Positions 11,090 through 22,537 of a DNA stretch of 64,000 nt are shown piece after piece (the stretch's first letter is position 1; each line of letters begins with the position of its first letter). The position numbers and the translations under genes are program-made. Source of the stretch: Pseudophaeomoniella oleicola (taxonomy: Eukaryota > Ascomycota > Eurotiomycetes > Phaeomoniellales > Phaeomoniellaceae). Under the pieces are notes generated by a model. It was not told the origin of the DNA. It was given only the letters and a program-made list of their open reading frames with translations, and did no database searches. The stretch is from NCBI GenBank assembly GCA_003868215.1, contig QWDQ01000082.1, positions 1-64,000 on the forward strand, in the 5' to 3' direction.

Positions 11090-12742
11090 ATGGCGGCCGA
11101 AGGTGCAGCAACCACAAACGGGCTCTACAATGGGTACCAGAATCATGACGCTGCAAGCACTACATCAAGCACAAACAATGCGGCATCCTCTTCGCAACCG
11201 GCTTCAGCAGCAGCCGCGAACAAGCCGAGTGCGCTCGAGGTTGGCTGGTACTTTGTGGAGCAATATTACACTACACTGTCCAAGAATCCTGATCGCATCC
11301 ACCTTTTCTACTCGAAGAAATCTCAATTGGTTACTGGTAAAGAGGCCGAGAAGGTGGTGCCATGCGTTGGTCAAAAGGTATGCGGCTCTTTCTGTTAGAG
11401 TTACATCAAATTGACTTATGCGCTCTACAGGCTATCAGCGACAAGATGAAGGAGCTCGAATTCAAAGACTGCAAGGTCCGCGTTCTCAACGTTGATTCCC
11501 AGGACTCTTTCCAAAGTATTGTTGTCCAGGTCATCGGTGAGATCTCAAACAACTCCCAACCTCACAACAAGTTCGCCCAGACTTTCGTGTTGGCTGAGCA
11601 GCCTAATGGATACTTCGTCCTGAACGATATCTTCCGATATATCGATCTTGGAGATGAAGACGTCGCAGTGGAGGAGCCAGTAACCGAAGGAGCTATAGAG
11701 GAAGCTGAAGCTGTCCCTGAAGCCCCTCTTCCAACCAAGGAGAGCCACGAGTCGATAGCAGACGAGGGTGCTGCGAAAGTGCTGGATGCAAAGCTTGAAG
11801 AGATCGAGCATGATGAGGAAAAGGAGGCCGAGCCAGCTGTAGAGACTAATGGCGTCGAGGCGCAAGAAGCGACCGAGAAACCAGTTGAAATCAACACGAC
11901 ACAAGAGGCCGCACCAGCTGAACCCGAGCCAGTGGTTGAACAGCCTCCAGAGCCTGAGCACAGCCGAGCGCCCTCTCCACCGACCAAAGAGACTGCGCCG
12001 ATTTCATCTGTTGAGGTGCCGCCGGTCAGGAAGACCTGGGCTAGTATGGTCGGTGCCAAGGCTACTGCCACACCTATCGCTGCTGCTCAACCCGCTGCAA
12101 CTCAATCCACAGCCTCCAAAACGACTGCTGCGCCGGCTTCTTCTACGGCTTCAGCTACTCCCGCGCCAGCTACAACGGAAGCACCAAAGGATGCCGACGC
12201 TACAGCAGGCAATGGATGGCAAACAGCCGATCATGGCAAGAAGCAGAAGGCTCAATCCAAGGCAGACCAGGTGGTTCTGGCGTACGTCAAGGGCGTCACT
12301 GACAAAGTCGATGCACGTGTTCTTCGTACTACCTTGGAGCAGTACGGAGAATTGAAGTATTTTGACGTATCAAGACCTAAGGTACGCACTCTAATTTCCA
12401 AATTTTTGGCCACTTACTAATTGCTCGCAGAACTGCGCCTTCGTTGAATTTGCCACCACAGAAGGTTACAACGCTGCAGCCGCTGCCAATCCTCACAATA
12501 TCAATGGAGAAACCATTCTTGTTGAAGAGCGCCGACGCACAGGACAGCTTGCAAACCAAGGTAGCGGATCCTTTACTCGGGGAGGTTCTGGTGCCAATCG
12601 CGGCCGAGGGGGTTTCCAGGGTCGCACTGGCAGTCAGTCAGGAAACCTTTCCAAAGATTCAGGCCGCGGTAATTTCCAGGGTCGGAGTGCTAAGGGTGGA
12701 AATGTCACTCCTAAAGGTCGTGGTCAGCCTCAGGCGGCTTAA
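11090..12742 (+). CDS. G3BP/Bre5-type protein: NTF2-like domain plus RRM and RGG tail
   Basis: Three exons (11090-11377, 11431-12381, 12431-12742) encode 516 residues. An NTF2-like domain spans about residues 46-170 (EVGWYFVEQYYTTLSKNP, NKFAQTFVLAEQ, YFVLNDIFRY). An acidic then Ala/Pro/Thr-rich linker follows, then an RRM at about 376-450 whose RNP1-like strand (NCAFVEFAT) begins right after the second intron. The C-terminus is Gly/Arg-rich (RGGSGANRGRGGFQGR). This order is that of G3BP, yeast Bre5 and S. pombe Nxt3, cofactors of the Ubp3/USP10 deubiquitinase linked to stress granules and ribophagy; the role is inferred from family. Introns are 53 and 49 bp. The gene converges on the TPR gene across a microsatellite-rich spacer. 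Confidence 0.9.
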
Positions 12743-13127
12743 ATCTTATCCTTGGGCCGAATGTGCACAGTGAGCACCAGAATATGCTGCTCGTCACTAT
12801 TTACAGCATCATATACCGCGACCAACAAGCTTTTTTTCAGTAAGCCTGCGTTAATCACGACTTTCATCTCTTATTATCATGTACATCTCCACCATCAATT
12901 GCTGGGATTGGAAAAGTCTTGTCTTCTAATGGGGTAGTTTCTGCGAAAAGTGGGAATACCTTTTCTAGCATAGCCAGCTTTGGGATGAATCTCGTTCATA
13001 TCATCATGACCTCCTTTTCTTTTCTACGCTGCATTGCCCAGATGTGTTGTTACTCTACATCTTATTTTATTTACCTCACCCACGTTTTCAAAACTCGAGT
13101 TATGGCATCTGGGTCTCCTCCCTGGTC

Positions 13128-13148
13128 CAGTCAGTCAGTCAGTCAGTC
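13128..13148. repeat. (CAGT)n microsatellite
   Basis: About five CAGT units in the presumed 3' UTR of the NTF2-RRM gene. Confidence 0.85.
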
Positions 13149-13269
13149 TCAAAAGTCTCAATTCGAAATGCTCAATAAAAACTTCTAATACCTTCAGACC
13201 TTTGCACGACCTCGCACTTTATTTGATCTTATAATATTCGTACACCCTTTTTACGATCTCTTACTACAA

Positions 13270-13290
13270 GTCAGTCAGTCAGTCAGACGA

Positions 13291-13324
<34 letters not shown>
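13270..13324. repeat. (GTCA)n adjoining (GAAA)n
   Basis: Four GTCA units run almost directly into about nine GAAA units, a compound tetranucleotide repeat. Confidence 0.9.
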
Positions 13325-13325
<1 letters not shown>

Positions 13326-13355
13326 GGGGAATGGGATGGTTTGTGGTCTTCTTGG

Positions 13356-13380
13356 GCGGGCAGGCAGGCAGGCAGGCAGG
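13356..13380. repeat. (GGCA)n microsatellite
   Basis: Five or six GGCA units, the last of the tetranucleotide tracts clustered in this convergent spacer. Confidence 0.85.
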
Positions 13381-13707
13381 AAGCTTTTTCAAGTCTTATC
13401 TACCTACCGCATAATCCACCACAAGCACAACTACAACGACGACGATTTGATTATTACTTCCAGTCATAGGATAGGAAGGAAGGAAAAATCTTGCTTCCTT
13501 GTTTGGTTGATGGCTTGAGTAAGGTAGCTAGCATTTTCCAATACATGTATATTTTTTATTCAGTCTATGATACTACCATTACTCTCAGGCCTGGGTACTT
13601 ATAATAGTGACTTACATGATAGAAGAGAGAATTAAGGAAAAAATAATAATATAGATTGAGATTAAAAAAAAAAAGTGCCTGGTTCTTGATGCGTTATATA
13701 CCAAAAG

Positions 13708-15252
13708 TTAACTTGCTGACTGCTGTAGAGTCTGCCATAGACCTGCTACGACTTCTTGTCGTACCAAGCCGTCGTCGACGATTTCCGTGAAAACCGCTTG
13801 GATCCGGTGCATTGGTATTCCTTTCACAGTGTCTGCTGCAACGCCTCCGACGGCTGCTTCGCTACCGGCCTGCGACAACCACGAAGAGACTAGGCTCTTG
13901 ATCTGGGCCTCGTATCTGGTCTGCAAGTCCCGGCCAGCGGCTGCTGCCAACTTGCTCGCGTTCCGGTAGAAGGTGGTGGCGTTCTTCAGCAGCACGGCAG
14001 CGTTGCTGGCCGCGGGACCGTAGTGATCAGGGAGTTCGCCCAGACGGTGTTGGAGCAGCGAGATGTTGCCGCGGAGAAGGTGGGTGGAGACGAGGTCATC
14101 GGAGGGGATGGCGGGGATCTTGGCGGCACGGGTGAGGATGTCGATGGCAGAGGAGAGGGATTGCCAGCGCAGGAGCAGGATGGTGGAGTAGTCTGGAGAG
14201 GAGGGATCGACGGTGTCGACGAGGGAGGAGGTGAATGAGATCAGGGCGTTTGCTTTGGAGATGGATGCATCAGATGAAGTGGAGATTTGGAGGTCGGGGG
14301 TAGAGAACACGGCATCGAGTTCGCGTTGGTATGTATTGAGGTTGATGCGTGTGGCACGGAAACTGGAGTCGAGGAGTGCAGAAATGAGGTTGGCTTTGGC
14401 GAGGGCAATCTCTGAGGCACGGGACTCATCATGGCTGTAGACGGGAATTTTCTCATTGAGGAGTTTGGCGGTTTGATCTTCGATCTGAGATATGAAGTTT
14501 GTGTCTTGAGGGGACAAAAGTCCGGTCAGGGTTGTTAAGGCCGATACCTGAGCCAAGGCTGTGTCTAGAAGGGTGTTATTAGTGACAGGTTCGACAATGG
14601 AAGCCCATTGCTCCCGTCCGGCCGAGTCAGCTTTCTCAGTTCCCGCCGTACTAGGTTGGAGTGGAAGCTCTCCAGTCGGCGGCTCCTGGGGCTGTTCAGG
14701 ATCAGTGACCTCATGAAACTGGGACTGGCTCTCAGCAAAGCGAATTTCCTGGATATCCAAGCACCTTCGGAACAGCTGTAGTGCTTGTTCGAGTAATTGG
14801 ATCGCCTCATCATCGGATCTTCGGTCGTCCTTTGCGATTTCTTCGGCGATGCTGGTTAAAACTTGGGCGGTGTTAAATAAGGTGTCCGGATTGTCCTGGT
14901 CCAACTGCAAGGCATATTGATGAGATGCAAGAGCGTCATTCAAGGCATCGACAAGTGGTACTTGAAGTTGTGAAATCAGGACGGGATGCGTTGCCATCTC
15001 GTATTGTATACGAGCTTTGTTGTAAGCAAGGTCAAGGTTCTGAGGAAACTTCTGTAGCCCTCGGCTGTACATATCCAGCGCCCTATGGAAGAATCTCATG
15101 GACTTCGCCCCATCGCCTGCTCTCCATTTCTCACCGGCTTCCTCGAATTCGACCCCTTCGGCGAGAATGTCGTCTGCATCTTGAGGCATTTCATTCCTCG
15201 GATGCTTCTTCTTCGCCTTCTCTGCTTTGAGAAAGGCTTTCGGTCGTGCCAT
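13708..15252 (-). CDS. TPR-domain protein
   Basis: Intronless, 514 residues, ATG at 15252. After a basic start (KAEKAKKKHPR) comes a helical TPR region at about residues 30-165: one hairpin around FHRALDMYSRGLQKFP with NLDLAYNKARIQYEM, another around HQYALQLDQDNPDTLFNTAQ and DEAIQLLEQALQLFRRCLDI. The remainder is helical with repeated Ala/Leu/Ser segments (about 215-490) and probably forms further TPR-like hairpins. TPR proteins are scaffolds; no partner can be named from sequence. There is no signal peptide or membrane helix. The C-terminal half has higher GC and an Ala-rich bias in its codons. Confident gene, function unresolved. Confidence 0.85.
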   Translation of the reverse strand: MARPKAFLKAEKAKKKHPRNEMPQDADDILAEGVEFEEAGEKWRAGDGAKSMRFFHRALDMYSRGLQKFPQNLDLAYNKARIQYEMATHPVLISQLQVPLVDALNDALASHQYALQLDQDNPDTLFNTAQVLTSIAEEIAKDDRRSDDEAIQLLEQALQLFRRCLDIQEIRFAESQSQFHEVTDPEQPQEPPTGELPLQPSTAGTEKADSAGREQWASIVEPVTNNTLLDTALAQVSALTTLTGLLSPQDTNFISQIEDQTAKLLNEKIPVYSHDESRASEIALAKANLISALLDSSFRATRINLNTYQRELDAVFSTPDLQISTSSDASISKANALISFTSSLVDTVDPSSPDYSTILLLRWQSLSSAIDILTRAAKIPAIPSDDLVSTHLLRGNISLLQHRLGELPDHYGPAASNAAVLLKNATTFYRNASKLAAAAGRDLQTRYEAQIKSLVSSWLSQAGSEAAVGGVAADTVKGIPMHRIQAVFTEIVDDGLVRQEVVAGLWQTLQQSAS

Positions 15253-17563
15253 CTCGTGAAAAGGATATCAACTCTGTGCTGTAGATCTTAGTTACGGCTG
15301 AGACAGCTGGAGTGGAATGAGTGGTGAATTGAATACTCGTAGATAAGAGAGTGTGTCTGTGGCAATATTTGACGTGGTTTCTGGTGTTCAATCGTAAAAT
15401 TTATATTCTTTTCTCAGTCACCTCACTCTCCACTAACAACACTTTCTCTTCTCTATTACCATCATTGATACCTCGACACCTACAGACTCTCATTATACGG
15501 CTGTATCAATATTTGAAGAACTCAATGTGATGATCCTTGCGAGGGTGTATTATAATCACCATTTCTAGCACCCTGACCTGTCTTATGCACGCCGCGAAGG
15601 CTTAGTAATAGTGAATGCTTCACTTTCAGGTTTGTATGCAACGTTGTATGATTGGGAATCAACTTTCTTACACCAGCGGCGACATGAGTCAGCTGTCGAG
15701 TATATAATATAAGGCAGAATTTCTGACCATTTGGAACCTGGACCTGCATACTGCATTCGCCACACTGACGACCAGCTCCGACGATGGTGCGTTCTCGTTC
15801 ATCGATGACTCTCATCGACAATGCCACAGAATCAAGTCGGAACTATGCAAGAGATCCTCCAGACCCTAGAGACGAGGATTTCAACGTCACAATACGATCG
15901 GCTTCCTTGAATGCAGGTCGACGATTGTCCTTCGACACGACGAGGTGGGCCACAGGCCGAGGGGATCCTAGGTCCAATCACATCCGAAGAACCATAAGGT
16001 TTCCATTTCCACTGGTCCCAACGTATCTCAGCTAAACTTGCTCGAAAAGCGCCATGAGAATTCCTATAGGCTCCTGACGAAAGCTGAACAATGGTCTTCC
16101 ATGTGCTTTAACCTTGATCTTATGTCAGAAAGCTTTGCTCATTTGACTGGTCTAGACTTCATGGGTCATCACGGACACCAACCCAGGTCTCATGACATAA
16201 AAGGGAAGAGATTAGGAAGCTCAACTACTGCCTTGGGATCAAACCGTCCGACAGAGTAATCTGTATATCCTGGAAGCTCTGGCCAGTCAGGACGCCCGAC
16301 CACGCCATCGACCAGTCACAACGTCAGAAGCTGACCGGATCTTTCAACCTCGGCCATGGCTTGTTATGTTTACCCTCGCCGGAATCTTGCATTGGATGCG
16401 GGAATCATACCCATGATACTTACGACGCCGGATCTTGTATTTGGCTTAATGGATGTGGCATTGTTCGATCGTGACGGCGTATGGATTCCTGGCATTCTCG
16501 CGATGAAGCGCTCTTCTTCGATGCTGCCTCATCTGTAGAACGCCTTCGACGGGTATCATCTCCGTTACGTTCTTCCCGTCACAAGGCTAAGTTATGCTCA
16601 AGTCTACCTAATACCAATTGAGATTGTTGTCCAGGTCTTCCGATCGTGAAAGGCACCTCTCCCTCGATCAAGGTTGGTGCTATTTGCTGATGTACTAGGT
16701 CAGCCTCCAGGAAAAGTTCCTTCGTCTCTAACAATATCGTTCCACGCCTGTCTCACCTCGTTCGTCCTGTTGAGCCCTCCAGATCTGTTCCTACGCTTTC
16801 GGGTCGCTTGAACTTATCGCGCCATTGATCCCTTTGTCAAAAAAGTGACACAGCTTGCCATCGATGCCATGCCACGCAACCCCAGTCCAGAAGATGATAG
16901 TAGGTGGCCACATCCTCTCAGACGTCCGCTGGAGATGATACATCCCTCCCCGTCTCTGCCACGCTTATTCCCTCCGTCCATCGCATCTGCTCTGCTTCTC
17001 TAGCATCCAGCCCTCCCCTTCGCTCTGCTCCCGGCCACGACCTCGACCGAACAGATTCAAACCGGGCTTTGCAATCGATACTGAAAGGTACTCCTCAATC
17101 TCAAGTCTAACAAAACTCCGCAAATCATCATCACCCTATTTCAAATTGTTACTCCTACATCATCCCTACCATAACCCATCCATCCAAGAAGAAAAAAAAA
17201 AGGAAAATAGGGAGCCACGCTCTTACGGTCATAGACCATTTTCAAGATGAGATTACAAGGGAATCTCTTCGCTGGGAAGGAAAGAGATTTCACTTTGTTT
17301 TGTGGGTATATATATATATACCCCTTTCTCTATGAATCATTGTAGTCGTAGTTGTACTCCTTATAAAACTCTATAAAACGATTTCCCAAAAGATCACCCA
17401 TCGATCAAATCACATCATCAAAAAGTCTCAACCGCCGGTCTTTTACTCATCACCGCTTAGAGAAACGTGCATCCCCCCCCCAAAAAGTAATCCCTACGCC
17501 ACACTCGGTTTATTTTTACTAGCACCATCGAAACGTCTCGCTCGCTTGCTTGCTTGCATCGCC
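15253..17563. other. Long intergenic region, no recognisable gene
   Basis: About 2.3 kb. Frames at 15784-16035, 16038-16259 and 16356-16538 show nothing I recognise and cannot be spliced into a convincing protein. Near 17304-17323 is a perfect GGG-(TA)7-CCC palindrome, and near 17473 a short poly-C run. The right end is the 3' flank of the aminotransferase gene. Confidence 0.45.
17304..17323. repeat. Perfect AT palindrome
   Basis: GGG, seven TA units, CCC: a 20-bp perfect inverted repeat, about 240 bp downstream of the aminotransferase stop. It could extrude or act in 3' end formation; no function is shown. Confidence 0.7.
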
Positions 17564-19210
17564 TCATTCAAGCCCAAAATCCGTATTGATAGCGGCGCCG
17601 AACCTCTGAATCGCCTCGACGATCTTCTCCTCAGTCGCAGCCGCGAACGTCATGCGGAAGAACAGGCGCTCGTCCGTATCGCGCTCGGCGCGGAACCAGC
17701 TGCCGCGACCGACCAGCACGCCGGCGTCGACGGCGACCTTGAAGATTCTCTCTTCAAGCTTCTGGATGATTTCGTGTTTGGGGGTGTCGGACAGGTTGAG
17801 GAGGGATGGGTATAGCGGGTGGCGCGTGTGGTCGACGTGGAGCCAGAAGAACATGCCGGCACTTGGAGGGGTCCAGGATACGACGTTGTGGGAGCGGGCG
17901 AGGGAGAAGTGGGTTTCGGAGGCTTTGAGGAGGATGTCGCGGCGGCGGGTGTATTCGCGGCGCAGGTGGATGAGCCAGTCGATGTAGCCCGAGTGGCCCC
18001 AGGCTTCGTCGAGGAGTTTGAAGAGCACGACCTGGGAGATTCCCGAGGCGGTCTGCGTCGAGACTTCCGAGTGGCGGATGTAGCGTTCGATGATCTGCTC
18101 GGATCCGGTGATCCAGCCAACACGGCTGCCGGGTGCGATGACCTTGGAAAAGGAATCTATGCGGAGGACACGGCCGGATGTGTCGATGGAGAGGTAGGAT
18201 GGTACAAGGGATCGGAGGAAGGCTTGGTGGTCAGATGGCACGTCATCAGCTGTCTCGTGTGAAGAGCCCGGTTGGTAAGGCTGCATCTGTAGGAAATAGT
18301 ACGGTTCGTCTTCCAGGATGTAGAGATCATGCTTCTCGGCAACTGCGTAGAGTTCCTTGCGGCGAGTAGCAGATTGGGTGGCACCAGTGGGGTTCTGGCC
18401 CGTAGGTACTGTGTAAACCAGGAAAGGCTTGGGAGCACCGCGGATAGAAGAGTCCCAGGTACTGATGATCTCATCGAGAGACTCGGGAAGCATACCCTCG
18501 GAATCTACCGCCACCCCGAGCATGCGGATGCCCATGGGGGTAGCAGTATCGACGGCGGAAGAGAAGGTATATTCCTCTGTAAGAACAACATCGCCGCGGG
18601 TGCAGAACATGCGGAACGCCATGTCTAAAGCTGAGGTTGAGCCCACGGTCAAAGAGCATGCCCAATCAGCGTATGGCGGGTTATGGATGAGTTCGGTGTG
18701 CTCGGTGACAAATCGGAGCAGCTGTGGGAATCCCATTGACTGAGAGTAGTTCAGGGCTACATGGAGATCGAAGATCGACTTCCCGTCCCGGATGTCATGC
18801 TTGCCAATGCTGTGGGCAGTAGAACCAGAACCAAAGTTGGGTGGGTTGGGCACATTGATATCGATGTTTTCAAAAGGAAAGTAGTCAGAGGAGGGTAGGC
18901 CACCGCCGAGCGATATCACATTGGGGTCCTTGAGGTAGGCAGCTGCAGCCTTCAATCTCGACGGTTGTCTGTCCCTTGACTCCCGTGATAACCGGTGATC
19001 CCATCTCTTGGACTTTGGTTTCTGAAAACATCCCGGAGACTTGAACATGTCCGAAGTCGAAAAAGGGGCGATGGATTTACTCAGACGAGTCATGTGCTCG
19101 GTCTTCGCACGTCGCTCTGGGATCTGGTCGATGGTCAACGGGTTCGGGACCTGCACAGCGGTAGTGTCAGTGACGCCCTCGACGTCGACATCGATCGCTG
19201 TGGGAGCCAT
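17564..19210 (-). CDS. ARO8: Aro8-type aromatic/alpha-aminoadipate aminotransferase (PLP fold type I)
   Basis: Intronless, 548 residues. PLP landmarks are clear: VISLGGGLPSSDYFP at the N-terminal part, the GSTSALDMAFRMF cofactor loop, PTGQNPTGAT, the ILEDEPYYFLQ strand with the PLP-nitrogen Asp, and SFSKVIAPGSRVGW carrying the Schiff-base lysine at about residue 356. RLFFRMTFA near the end holds the substrate-carboxylate Arg. The long form with the SKRWDHRLSRESRDRQPS segment is typical of fungal Aro8-like enzymes, which use Phe, Tyr, Trp, kynurenine or aminoadipate with 2-oxoglutarate in the cytosol. Substrate cannot be fixed from sequence. Next upstream is the MATE-like transporter on the same strand, 0.98 kb away, so no shared transcript is implied. 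Confidence 0.9.
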   Translation of the reverse strand: MAPTAIDVDVEGVTDTTAVQVPNPLTIDQIPERRAKTEHMTRLSKSIAPFSTSDMFKSPGCFQKPKSKRWDHRLSRESRDRQPSRLKAAAAYLKDPNVISLGGGLPSSDYFPFENIDINVPNPPNFGSGSTAHSIGKHDIRDGKSIFDLHVALNYSQSMGFPQLLRFVTEHTELIHNPPYADWACSLTVGSTSALDMAFRMFCTRGDVVLTEEYTFSSAVDTATPMGIRMLGVAVDSEGMLPESLDEIISTWDSSIRGAPKPFLVYTVPTGQNPTGATQSATRRKELYAVAEKHDLYILEDEPYYFLQMQPYQPGSSHETADDVPSDHQAFLRSLVPSYLSIDTSGRVLRIDSFSKVIAPGSRVGWITGSEQIIERYIRHSEVSTQTASGISQVVLFKLLDEAWGHSGYIDWLIHLRREYTRRRDILLKASETHFSLARSHNVVSWTPPSAGMFFWLHVDHTRHPLYPSLLNLSDTPKHEIIQKLEERIFKVAVDAGVLVGRGSWFRAERDTDERLFFRMTFAAATEEKIVEAIQRFGAAINTDFGLE

Positions 19211-20188
19211 GATTCATTAATGATTGGTTGAAAGTCGACTCTGATATGGCCAATGGGGGAACCAGTCTACGATTTGGATCTTTTGAGAGCAAATGAAATT
19301 GAAAGTAAAGGGATACAAAAAGAGGAAGATATACCTTGTGACAGAGGAGTCTAGTTCACCTTTGAGCGATGAATCACACACACACGTACGCCCTTTCGTC
19401 GTTTAGCCGTTGAGTCCGAGGAATTTTTACTTTTGCTTTTGCATTGGACTTGCGGCCGCTCTACTGATTTGGGGAATTTTTATCAAAATCGGAGTCAGAA
19501 TGTCAGAAGTCGCATTGGTTTTTTATCGGAGAGGAGAGGCTAAGTTACCAATCACCGAACTGCGAATCGGACGTCGACCGGAGAGAAAGTCGGGGATGAT
19601 GATATACGTTTTTAACGGCTCACGGCTCACTGCTTTGCTGTAAGTTACTATAAAATCCTCGGCCCTCCCCTCCAATCAGTCTGTCAGGTCTCTTTAATCT
19701 TCTGTCCTCTCTTCAGGCTTCTCATCCCAGTTACTGTCCGCTGCTGCCGTGTGTCGTGCTATATGGCCTAACCTTGCATCACCTCTTATATCGCTTTAGC
19801 CCCTCACCGAAACAGCTTATAACGCGGCCTGATTGTTCCACCGCGTACGCGTACGCTATATAGTGATACCGACTCGATGATTTATCACTTCTTATAGCGA
19901 TTCATCGCATTAACACCTCACCTTAAAGATTAGTCCTCTCTTCTATCATAACATTCAATCAAGATTCAAGTATGATCAAGTCAGGAATAAACATCACTTA
20001 GGCTTCCAATAGTATCTAGAGTAGGATAATTCTCAACGCTGTGGTGTCTACGATGGGCTTATTTGTCGTATTTCAACAATGTCCTCCGAGATTTTGCAGC
20101 TGGGGCTCCTGCAAATTGTGCCGAAGAACTCCCACGGACTGTTCACGAGGATATTCCGATCAGATCAGAACGTTCCCCAGCATACGAC
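19211..20188. other. Intergenic
   Basis: Promoter of the aminotransferase gene and 3' flank of the MATE-like gene. A short CA tract lies near 19377-19385; no gene seen. Confidence 0.5.
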
Positions 20189-21793
20189 TCAAACTTCTCG
20201 GAATGCATCGAGCTGCATACGGCCTGTAGATAGTCTCCAAACCCAGATGCAAAGTACTATCAGGACGTCGAAGAAACTGAATACCAGACTACCCCCAAAG
20301 ACGAGGCTATGATACGTCCAGGCATCGTTTGCATCGAGGTTGGCAACTTGGCACACGATCGCCCAAGGTAGGACGTAGAATATATTTGAGACCAGGGATT
20401 GTGCCAAGTACCACGACGGCCGAGTGGCGAGAAGAATTGCTGCCATCTGGGTGGACACGGCGTAAAATATGTAGCAAAAATCGATGGTCTGCCACATATG
20501 AGCTGTTATTTCAGCAACCTTGTTGGAATTCGAAAGGAATTGTGCAAACGGCTTGCAACCGAACAATGCGAAAAATATGCACAGCGGAATCTCGATGACC
20601 AAAACCACGGCCACGGATACAAGTGCCGGCCGCACGACTCCTGTATATCTGAGATTAGCCATCTCGATGAGCATCAAGACTTGACACACCTGTCAGCTCA
20701 TGCCTGCGCGCCTTTGGTCTTCGAGAGTGAACGCCGATATCTCTCCTCCACTGGCCCCATTCATGGCCGACGTAGGTCAAGGTGCATGCCTCCATGGTTT
20801 GGACCGGTACCATGACAAGTCCCCACCGAATAGTAGTGAACACGCCCCACGATGTGGCATAGTCAGAGCCCATCGACACTATTCCGGCAACAAGCCAAAG
20901 ATACAGCGTGTTTCGAATAGCCGACTCAAGAAACATCAGCGCGCCAGGTCTGACGAGCACTTTGAGGGCCTTGAGCGTTGGCTTTTCTTGCCGAAGATGG
21001 CGCTCGATATCGATCGATCGAGCTCTAGAGGTCCAGAAATAATAAAGAAGACCGATGAATGCCGCAGACATGTCACATGACAGTCTTACTCCTGCTTGCA
21101 TAGTGACGGTAGGTACCCAACTTCCTACATGCACCTTAGATATGATAAGTAAATCCAGTATGATGTTGATTAGGAACTTTACTGCGCCGATGATGAGCGG
21201 CGTATCAGGCCGATCCAAGGCTCTTGTCGAGCTTGCCACAGCGGTTTCCGTGGCCGAGCTCAAAGCTGAGAATGCGCTGATACGAACATAGTCAAGGCTC
21301 GCGTGGCGTACCTCGGCCGGAACGAAATAGTCAGAGAACGAAGAAGCGGCAGAAACAAAGACGACGCTCATGATCAGCCCAAGGATCATTTGGAAGGTGA
21401 TGAGAGTATTGGCGAGTCCGATTCGAGATGAAATCGATCTGCTAGCTTGGTCTCCGATGACAAGCCATGCTGCTCGTGGTAGGCCCTCGTTCAAGACCTC
21501 TGCTACAACACCAATGTACGTGTAGACATCGGTTGTTACCACCATGGAAGAATCGATATTGGCGACCCATAGCTTGGACAGGGTGGCGTACAATGCAGGG
21601 AGTAGAAAAGCCACGGAGTTGAAGAGGATTGCTCCAGTGAATCTAGGTCATCACTCAGGCCTATCGAGCTTCAGCGACAGCGATCAACGCACCTATCACG
21701 GCTCCACCACGGTCGTGCTGCATTGCATCGGGCACCAACACGAGCTGTGGATTCCACTTGTGAATCGTTGAAACTGTTCTTCGGTGAAACCAT
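20189..21793 (-). CDS. MATE-like membrane transporter
   Basis: Three exons (21793-21693, 21642-20690, 20640-20189) encode 501 residues with about twelve hydrophobic segments. The first splice rebuilds [20 protein letters not shown], continued by [20 protein letters not shown] and then [20 protein letters not shown], a sequence I associate with a fungal MATE branch. The C-terminal exon contains [18 protein letters not shown] and [17 protein letters not shown] proteins are cation-coupled exporters of drugs and metabolites. The last intron is taken as 49 bp (GTGTGT to TACAG), because the nearer CTCAG acceptor breaks the frame. An upstream extension cannot be excluded, since ATG 21793 leaves only a short cytosolic N-tail. 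It is divergent from the MFS pump, 744 bp away. Confidence 0.82.
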
Positions 21794-22537
21794 GATTCCG
21801 GTCAGTTCTCACGCGTCCATAATGGTCATTGCAAAATTCAAAGTGTAGAATCGAAGACGTACTGAGGGGTTCAGGCAGCATGCTGTACGCCAAGTCTAGC
21901 ATCGAAGGCTGTTGTAGCCGAGACTCACAGCCTTGCATCATATGGATGTCCAATGAGAGGACAGCCCTGTCGATAGGCTTGCATTCAGTCTTCGTCGTGA
22001 TTTACCGTATATCTCATCATATATCGAGATCTAGTCCGATTGAGAGGCCCCCGTAGCCGCAATTAGACGTTAGACGTTCATCATTGACGATGGCGAAGGA
22101 ACTAGATGTCAATATCTCACTGCCCTTCATCATCTCCACGCCTGAGATGTGATCAAATAGCGATATAATCGGACATCGTCTGAAGCTCTTCGGTTCGCAG
22201 CATCCAGTTCCCTCAAATCAGCATTGTAGGCTTGACCTTGGGAGACACGTAAATGCCCCTACAAGAATTCAACGAGGTTACACGAGGTCGTCAAATGACG
22301 TGGACAGGCGTTCGCATATTACAATAACACTTTAGCCGAGGCGAGCCACGCAACTCAATTCACCATATTAATTACCTACTGTAATATGCTCTCCGCCCAA
22401 TTGGAGTTTCCCTCATCACCAGTACTTATTTCTCTTCTCTTCGTTAAGCACAAGGACTGAATCAGCTCGCGGAGAGTTGTGGCTGTAATACACATTTCAC
22501 ATCAGTATTGCAGTTGGCTTCTCCGGGAAAAGAGAGA
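21794..22537. promoter_or_regulatory. Divergent promoter between MATE-like and MFS genes
   Basis: A 744-bp AT-leaning spacer between the start codons of two transporters on opposite strands; a shared regulatory region is inferred. No operator could be identified by eye. Confidence 0.45.

Larger units (their letters stand above)
12743..13707. other. Convergent 3' spacer rich in microsatellites
   Basis: It lies between the ends of the NTF2-RRM gene (+) and the TPR gene (-) and must hold both 3' UTRs and poly(A) sites. It contains several simple repeats, listed separately, and AT-rich sequence after 13540. Confidence 0.6.

Noticed and set aside
15784-16538. Series of three plus-strand frames in the gene-free region before the aminotransferase
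   Set aside because: They could not be linked by plausible introns and contain no known motif; a fully decayed gene is possible but unsupported.
22508-22537. N-terminal extension of the MFS pump
   Set aside because: It would begin with TTG; the first ATG is 22538 and gives a normal cytosolic N-tail.
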